Shown here piece by piece: positions 56,286-64,000 of a stretch of 64,000 bases of DNA (within the stretch, counting starts at the first letter, position 1; each line of letters opens with the position of its first letter). The translations under genes were made by a program, and so were the position numbers. The notes beneath the pieces were generated by a model, which was given only the letters and a program-made list of their open reading frames with translations, did not search any database and was not told the origin of the DNA. The stretch is from Primulina eburnea. Its lineage: Eukaryota > Streptophyta > Magnoliopsida > Lamiales > Gesneriaceae. The stretch is from positions 45,180,682-45,244,681 of the forward strand of contig NC_133104.1 in the NCBI RefSeq assembly GCF_022965805.1. The letters are read 5' to 3'.

Positions 56286-56470
56286 TGGAAACAAATATTG
56301 TATATCAAGCATGTATTCTTTCCTTTGTTAGTGTAGATATTTAGGAGATTTGATTGTACTTATTTATGTTAAGATCTTTGTATTAGGATGTATATAAGCA
56401 TGCAATATTATGATCGAATGGTACACTTTTCCGATCCAAAATATTCTTGTTTTATTTTCCGAAAGAATCA
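56286..56470 (+). repeat. copia-2 3' LTR
   Basis: It follows the purine tract TTGAGGGGGTAT. The sequence begins TGGAAACAAATATTG, contains a TATA-like GTATATAAGC, and probably ends near CCGAAAGAATCA. No second copy was found in the window, so the right limit is estimated. Confidence 0.55.
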
Positions 56471-57744
56471 GCTCAATGTGGTAGGGAGATGGCAAATTAT
56501 AAATCAACTTTGGACAACACATGATTGAATAAATAAACAACATACAATTTATTTTCCCATGAGTTCGCCTTTTGTTTTGAGCCTAGTTAACTTGAATGTG
56601 AGAAATGAAAAGCGCGTCCACATCCAAGCCTTTAACCTGACATAAATATTCAACTATTACTTCTAAATGAACAAAAGCGACATGAATCACAAGTTACACC
56701 TAATGTACCTCCGCATTGCTTTCTACATTTTTCAGTAAATCAAAGATGAATTTAGCAGATTTCATAATATCTAATCCCGTAGAATCCATCATGTTACATA
56801 ATCAAGAATTTAACTAACAAATTGTGGTAGAAGCGTACTTGAAATCATAATATTTAATCATGTAGAACGAGTGATTGATCTTCTAAATCTACATGTTCTT
56901 CCTTTGGAGAGCTCTTTAGTTTTTCCTTGGATCTAAATTTGACAATGGGGTAGAGAGGAAAGTGATAATGTACAATCTGAGTATCATAGTCACTGTACAG
57001 ATAATATTTATCATTATTTTCTTATATTTATGTTTAAACTCATAAAAAAAACAAAAATTAAACTTTTATCTCCATGTATCAATTTGCCAGTATACATATT
57101 AAAATACTTCCTAGTCATATAGAATATTGTGTTTTGAAATTAAAAAAAGAAGTAGTGGAGAGAAGTAAAAAAAAACCCAACAAACATCACATGAAATGAC
57201 CACACGCAGTTCACCAAACACCAACGTGAAGTTTGGTAGTTGCGCATCAGCAACTTTTGGGATTTTTAAATTAATCTCATTGTTCGGTCAGCTACCTCAC
57301 CTAGCAAGCAAGAATATATCAATTATATTTTAATATCAAACTAGTGTTAAACCTAATTAATATACTTTCCATTGTGAGAAAATGCCCATCTTATTTTTAA
57401 TTCATCAAAAGGAAAAATATTATATATGCATATATATATTGACTTGTTACTTTTAATCACGAATTAAATCCAACGACTTCTCTTGCCACATGCATGTTGC
57501 TAGCTTGCTTAATTTTAAATCAGTTTAATTACAATCATTATACTCTCATAAATTGTATATTATATATATAACTCAAATAATTGGAAAATCGTGGGATTTA
57601 AGAATTAATGTCAAGATGCAATTATTAAGGCGGCATCGGTGGGAAAATAACCAATATCGCTAATCATATAAATTAAGAAATATTCCTTTCTTTCTTTTTT
57701 TTTTTTTTTTTTTTTTTGTTGTGTTGTTGTTTGGCCTGGCCACC
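56471..57744. other. Spacer upstream of the OMT gene
   Basis: AT-rich DNA with ATAT runs (about 57418-57440 and 57560-57572) and a poly-T tract (about 57696-57717) just before the OMT promoter. No coding region was found. Confidence 0.45.
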
Positions 57745-57754
57745 TCTATAAATT
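57745..57754 (+). promoter_or_regulatory. TATA box of the OMT gene
   Basis: CTATAAATTG lies about 85-93 bases upstream of the ATG at 57838, a normal spacing for a short plant leader. Confidence 0.6.
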
Positions 57755-57837
57755 GGGCCAAAAGTTATCGCAAAGGAAGCATAACAACAAAAAACTGCCT
57801 TTGTCATTCACCTCAAAGATCGTGTTTCCCTTCCGAG

Positions 57838-58997
<1,160 letters not shown>

Positions 58998-60796
58998 AGT
59001 GAAAAGCAAAAAAAAAACGTTGTATTGGTTTTCGATTTATTTGCACTATATATTTCTCTATGTTTTGTGTGTTGTTGGCTTCTTTTTATGTGACTTTAAT
59101 TAAATAAAAATGAATAATATTCCAGAAGATTCATATTTGATCCATTGTTAAATAGTTTGATTAAATGTTTTTACCTATATCCATAGATTAAATAAAGATG
59201 TACAATATTATTCGTTTATTGATCAAATAAGAGTACGTATAATGATATAGTCTTGAATTTGTCCCGAAAACAAATACTTTTTATACGGGCCGGGGAAGGA
59301 AGAACTCGTAAAAATATCATTTGACATAAACGAATTTGTTGCATTCAAATAACATTTTCGCATTTTTCAAAATCAACGATTTAGTGGTTGGCCGGAGGCA
59401 TTTGTCAAATTAAATATTGTACCAAACCATTTGTACCATACATGAATAATATTATTATTAATTTCATCCTGAGTAGTGCTTAGAAGTTGACACGTGTAAC
59501 TTCGTACAATGAAAAGTTGACGCATGTAATTAACAACGTTCAACTACTTTTAAAGAGCTAGCATATGTTATTTTACGCATTATAAGTGGATCTTCTAAAG
59601 CCTAAACACATCTCAAAATTCTCATGCGTTCCAAAAACAAAGGTTAGTAGCTAGTGGATAAAAATTATTCATCAACCGCTCAAAATTTTTTTTACGTCAA
59701 ATCGTTTGAATTATAACCTTATTCGGTTTTCATGTATTTCTCCCTATAAGTTGATCTTTCATTTTGAATGGTTTAGAATTTTGTAGCAACCAGAGATAAA
59801 CAACTGATCAAAAAATGCTTTACCGATCAGCAAACAAGAGTAAGATTAAAAAAAAAAAAAAAAGGCCAAGAAAGTACGTAGGCCTAAATATTACCAACAA
59901 AAATGAATTGGCGAGAGGACTCTTTCACAAGCACGGTGCATGCCAAAGTTTGTATAGTTGATGTGAAATATACAGATGACAAGCACAATTATGAAATTTA
60001 TTAGAGTAAATTTCATGAAGATGAACACAAAGATGATATACATCAAAAAAAAAATTGTTAAAATATATGTGCGAATATTATTAATAACGTGCATCTATGT
60101 CAATTGATATAATTAGTTATTTCAAAAAAAATTCATTTTCGTCCTCCTTGATCCTTTTGAATCTTAGAATCTGCTCGTTTACCAATTGAAGAATTTAATT
60201 TGTTATTAATGTATGTGGAAATATAACAAACTTCTCTTTCGAATCAGTATCATGAAATGATTATAAATAGTATTCCTCTTCCTTTTCTGCTTTTTTTTTT
60301 AATAAAAAAAATAAAAAATAAAAGTGATTATAAATAGTATTCCTCTTCCTTTTCTGCTTTTTTAAAAATTAAAAATAAAAGTGATTATAAATAATATTCC
60401 TCTCCGTTTTCTGTTTTTTTTTTTTAAATAAAAAATAAAAGGGGCCAGAAAATTATTAAAACAGTGATCATATTTTGGTTGCCAAAAATAAAATAATAAA
60501 AAAAAAAACCCGGTGTATCCATGGGACGTTCACAAGCCGTAAAATTAACTCAAAAGCATTCAAGCAACGAGGAAACCGCATAGTACTGCTGCTTCGCACA
60601 GAATTAATGCACTACATAAAAATTACATCAAGTTGCTTGGATTTGAATACAAAATCATTCAACCACCAAAACCCAGTTTACATGCGGCAAGGCGACATGC
60701 TATAGAAACAACTCACCGTAATAGACAGCAGCAATCAAATCCTTCAGAAAAGAATCAAACATAACATGCCTAAATAGAAGCTTAGTTTTGGAATGG
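58998..60796. other. Spacer between OMT and SPL genes
   Basis: AT-rich DNA. It contains poly-A runs (59848-59862, 60489-60510) and a triplicated segment at 60258-60440. The SPL 3' end lies at the right. No coding frame is convincing. Confidence 0.45.
60258..60440. repeat. Three tandem copies of a roughly 60-bp unit
   Basis: The unit GATTATAAATAGTATTCCTC followed by TTCCTTTTCTGC, a T run and an A-rich tail occurs starting near 60258, 60324 and 60381, with variable homopolymer lengths and a few substitutions in the third copy. Confidence 0.85.
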
Positions 60797-63463
60797 TCAG
60801 TTCAAGATACTGGGATAAAAATCAGGCTCGTACGTCGTTTTGAGAAGGTGGTTTTCCTGAAATTTGTAGGTCGTGGCCAATAATTGAGGTCCGGAATCAG
60901 TGGACTGCTGTCCAGACAGCCACATTTCCGAAGAAGCGAGGGGAACGCTTTCTAGTATCGAATGCTGTATCATAGGATGAGTGAAGTTGGCAACATTTTC
61001 ATGAATTGCAATGGATTCTGAACCCCAGGAATTAGTTGACAGAAGAGAGAGAGCACGGTCATACTCCGGTGCTGCATCTACTTGGGAAAACCTAAGGGCT
61101 CCCTCGGAACCTGAGAAGTAAATCAAGTAAGATCAAGTAACTTGAATCACCATTGATCTTCCAGTTATCAGATTGAATTTGTTTACATGTTATGGCATCA
61201 GAACAAAGAGCAGAAAATTCAAGTAAAATTTTCTTTTCAAAATATAATATTACAGAACCAATAAATGATTCTTAGTGATAAGCTATCCACATTGAAAGAA
61301 ACCAAGTTCAATATAGTTTATTCTGGACTAATTACTAGGGTAGGAGCAAAGTTAAAGCGATATGATCCGCAATGCACATATAATCTGGAAAAAATTTCTG
61401 AAAGCACATAAAGTAGGAAACCAACCTGAATTCAAGATCTCAGATGCGAAATTCTTGGATGCCAAAAAACTGGCTGTATTCCCATGCATATTGAACTTGA
61501 TACTTGGACCTGGTACATGCAATTGCTCATCAGTCATTCCATATCCATTATACTTCAAAGAATATCCTTTAGTAATAGTGAACTCGGGGTTGCATGTGCT
61601 ATCCCATATAGAACGTGCAGGAGTTGGAGAATGAAGAATTGGGGTGTTGTTAGGCAGAAAACTCATTTGTTGCCTTCCTCCTGTACAGGGAAAAAAGGAA
61701 TTTAGATGGGCTTTAAATAAATTTTACCAAACATAATGAGACTAGTCCTCAACCATTTCCTGTTCTCGTCAGTATCATTTGAGATTTTAAATTATTACCT
61801 GCTTTTGGTTTAGATGGAAGAGAACCATCCAAAAGCACGTCATTATCTTACTATCTTACCATATCATAAAGAGAGAACATGCTAAAATAACTAATCTGGT
61901 CTCTTTGGTATGGTCACACCAAAATTGCAAATACAACCCATTTTTCAGTTTATTTACGATTTGTTTGATATAAATTTTATCTAAGAAAAAATATTTTTTA
62001 ATTAAAAAAAATGCTTAATTACATGGACAGAAGAAAACAAATCCAGATGAAGAATGGAAAAAAGAAAACTGTTTCACATCATACCAATAAACCATACAGC
62101 ATTTGTCAAAATATCATAATACACTGTATTTTAATTTTAAGTTTAGAAACATATCGTGCATGACCGCAAGTAAAGAGAGAGCATGCTGGAGTAACTACCT
62201 AGATCTCTTTGGTAAAAACACTACAAAATTGCAAATACAACCCTTTTTCAGTTAATTTACAATTTGTTTGATAAAAAATTTACCTAGTAAAAAATATTTT
62301 TTAATGAAAAAGACACTGCTTCACATCACACCACTAAATCATACAGTTCATTTGGCCTATATCATAACTGTGCTATGTATTTTAATTTTAAAATTACAAA
62401 TTTATCAAATGTATATAATACAAAATATTGATATACTATACTGCAGGACGTCTAGCTCGGAAGAAGAATCATGGCAATATTACAGGCAACAAGAAGTCCA
62501 TTACCATTCCATGTTGAAAATGGGATGACGAATATGGTATACGCTGTCTATAGAATTAAGTTTAAATAAACAACAGCAGGAATACCATAAAATTGCGATG
62601 AAAGCCCTGCTTTAAACTGGATAGTTTCCTTCTGTGGCTTCCGACGTCGTGCATTATGATGAGAAAGTCTTCTTCGACAACTGCGCTTCTTTTCATCAAA
62701 TTCAGACAAACCATGAAACCTTCACAGAGAAAGAATCAAAGAAGAAAATCAAATCTCTTAAAATGTTCCCAGAAAAAATAATAATAATAGTAGCAAGAGA
62801 TAGAACTCATGTCATATTTTAAGTCGTACTCTCCCATAGATATCCTGTGCCAGATATATTATTAGACTCGTAAAATCAATAAAAGGGTTTTTATCCAGAG
62901 TATCACCTGCTACACTGCTGGCAAAAACGACGTTCAACACCTCCAACAATAACCTTTGGACATTTAGAATGGCTATCACAAACTCTGTGCTTTCTGTGAT
63001 ATTCCTTGGCCATTGAAAGATCAAGATGGCAGTCCTCGACTTGACACCGTGGCATAGGGGTATTCTGACCAGAAAATTTTGTTTTCTTAGGTGTACTGCT
63101 GGACGAAGTAGGCATCACAAAAAATGATTCCGTCTTAGTATTTCCCATGTTCCCACTATTCTCAAAATAAGTCTTCTTTCCAAGTTTCAGATCAATTAGC
63201 GGTTCCACTAAAGCATTCAAAGGTGGAGAAGTTCCAGAAATCTCAGTTCCATTCATGTCCATTTTCTTTCCAAAATTTCCAGAGGACATGAACCTGAAGT
63301 TAGGAGTTTGCATCCCATCCTTTGTAGAGGAATCCACAGAAGCTGAAATCGAGCTTTTAGCTGAAGAGCCGTGATCACCATCAGAGCCAGAGGCACTACT
63401 CACTCCACCGCCGCCTGACGGATTGAAGGATCCGCCATTGATTTCTCCATCATCAAAAATCAT
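60797..63463 (-). CDS. SBP-box transcription factor, SPL2/10/11 clade
   Basis: Four exons (62907-63463, 62586-62719, 61426-61680, 60797-61110) join in phase to 419 residues. The SBP DNA-binding domain begins near residue 140 ([20 protein letters not shown], then [11 protein letters not shown] and [10 protein letters not shown]). It continues across intron 1 with [27 protein letters not shown], which holds the second zinc site and the nuclear localisation signal. SBP proteins bind GTAC cores and control phase change and leaf and shoot traits. The motifs [10 protein letters not shown] before the SBP domain and DRALSLLS near the C-terminus place it with Arabidopsis SPL2/10/11. The last exon carries a perfect miR156 site. 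The first in-frame ATG (63463) starts [11 protein letters not shown] and lacks the QWDW-type start of relatives, so an upstream exon or a later-evolved start is possible. A TAG lies in frame at 63485-63487. Confidence 0.92.
61037..61056 (-). promoter_or_regulatory. miR156/157 target site
   Basis: The minus strand reads GTGCTCTCTCTCTTCTGTCA, the classic 20-nt miR156 complementary site, inside the coding sequence for RALSLLST of the last SPL exon. Known SPL10-group genes carry it at the same place. It implies post-transcriptional repression by miR156 in juvenile tissue. Confidence 0.95.
61865..62340. repeat. Diverged direct duplication in SPL intron 2
   Basis: The segment AAAGAGAGAACATGCT...TCTCTTTGGTA...AAATTGCAAATACAACCC...TTTTTTAATTAAA (about 61868-62020) recurs as AAAGAGAGAGCATGCT...AAATTGCAAATACAACCC (about 62171-62310). 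It is non-coding and entirely within the intron. Confidence 0.75.
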
Positions 63464-64000
63464 CCAGTCTGCTAAATGCAACCTCTAGGGACTTTCATTA
63501 GCTTTCCAACCGAATCCACCAAAGTTTGGGAAAACCCACTTAGAATTTCACTCCATGTCAGGAAAGTAGCTCATTAAACAACCTCACTCACTTGATCTTG
63601 GAGCAATGAGATCTATACATGAATCACAGTGGATTTGCAAATTTAAAGAACAAGCATTCACAAAACAACCTCACAAAGAACAGAGAGCAACAATCAACGG
63701 TTTCAAGAAATTAATGAGAAACTTTAACTGTACGATTTGCTAATCAATCATCCCATGGAGAGGTTGCAACTCGCTGTTTCATGCAGAGATAGCGAAGTGA
63801 AATATCAATACACTTCACTCCAAAAATCACGGTTTTCAGACAAACTGACTCCTAAACATCACCACACGTAAGGAACAATGAGCCCCAGATTCCAGAGTTC
63901 AAAAGAACTTTATTTCTTGCATCCCCAAAATTCAAGAATCAAGCAGCCAGATTAAGCCTACAACAAAAATATAAACAGAAAAAGTACCCAACTATAGTGG
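63464..64000. other. SPL 5' region
   Basis: Sequence upstream of the SPL start. The minus strand has acceptor-like CTAG|AGG and TTTAG|CAG just before the ATG, which suggests a 5' UTR intron whose leader exon is within or beyond the right edge. No other gene is visible. Confidence 0.45.

Larger units (their letters stand above)
48381..56470 (+). mobile_element. Truncated Ty1/copia element (copia-2) split by a gypsy insertion
   Basis: The left part (about 48.4-50.33 kb) encodes the end of integrase, reverse transcriptase and RNase H. The right part (56255-56470) holds the last codons of pol, a polypurine tract (CTTGAGGGGG) and a single LTR. The frame of RNase H runs into the gypsy insertion at 50331 and resumes at 56255, with CATTC duplicated on each side. 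No 5' LTR or gag was found, so the element is 5'-truncated somewhere near 48.3-48.45 kb. Confidence 0.85.

Overview
The window is nuclear DNA of a flowering plant, most likely a eudicot. Genes carry many GT-AG introns, the background is AT-rich, and the proteins closely match Arabidopsis families from memory: chloroplast HHL1 and 13-lipoxygenase, mitochondrial complex I 51 kDa, spliceosomal DEAH helicases and an SBP-box factor with a miR156 site. A short repeat family with a GAGACGG motif hints at an asterid, but that is weak.

Layout. 0.4-1.6 kb (-): HHL1, photosystem II repair, 5 exons. 2.9-7.9 kb (-): LOX6-type chloroplast 13-lipoxygenase, 9 exons, with one extra base in exon 2 that breaks the frame. 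8.4-12.9 kb: AT-rich DNA with a hAT transposase fragment and simple repeats. 13.1-16.0 kb (+): complex I 51 kDa subunit (NDUFV1), whose targeting-peptide frame is shifted relative to the conserved body. 18.0 kb: a small unknown ORF. 19.1-33.9 kb (+): PRP16/DEAH7, 17 coding exons and 1284 residues, with a 5-kb Ty1/copia element sitting antisense in an intron. 34-36.8 kb: AT-rich spacer. 36.8-38.3 kb (-): F-box/kelch protein like At1g67480. 41.2-45.8 kb (-): DEAH2/PRP43-type helicase, 7 exons and 726 residues, with a 636-bp GGCTCG-rich hAT-type element in intron 1. 46-48.3 kb: spacer with old transposon debris. 48.4-56.5 kb: a decayed copia element into which a Ty3/gypsy unit has inserted. That unit is now three near-identical 1.8-kb LTRs alternating with two copies of the same 243-bp deleted interior. 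57.8-59.0 kb (+): a caffeoyl-CoA O-methyltransferase-like gene, 5 exons. 60.8-63.5 kb (-): an SPL2/10/11-clade gene with a miR156 target in its last exon.

How genes relate. There are no operons. HHL1, LOX6, the F-box/kelch gene and the OMT all have best-remembered Arabidopsis counterparts at At1g67480-At1g67990, so the window probably preserves an ancestral block into which PRP16, NDUFV1, DEAH2 and SPL genes are interleaved. The two helicases act at different spliceosome stages (second-step remodelling and disassembly).

Main points of interest: the tri-LTR gypsy array nested inside a copia element with readable target duplications; two single-base frame problems in otherwise intact conserved genes (assembly error or real lesions); transposons inside helicase introns; and four CACCCGCGGT-type boxes just upstream of the TATA of the gypsy LTR. 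Exon boundaries were assigned by eye from splice signals, phase and remembered homologues; no search was run.
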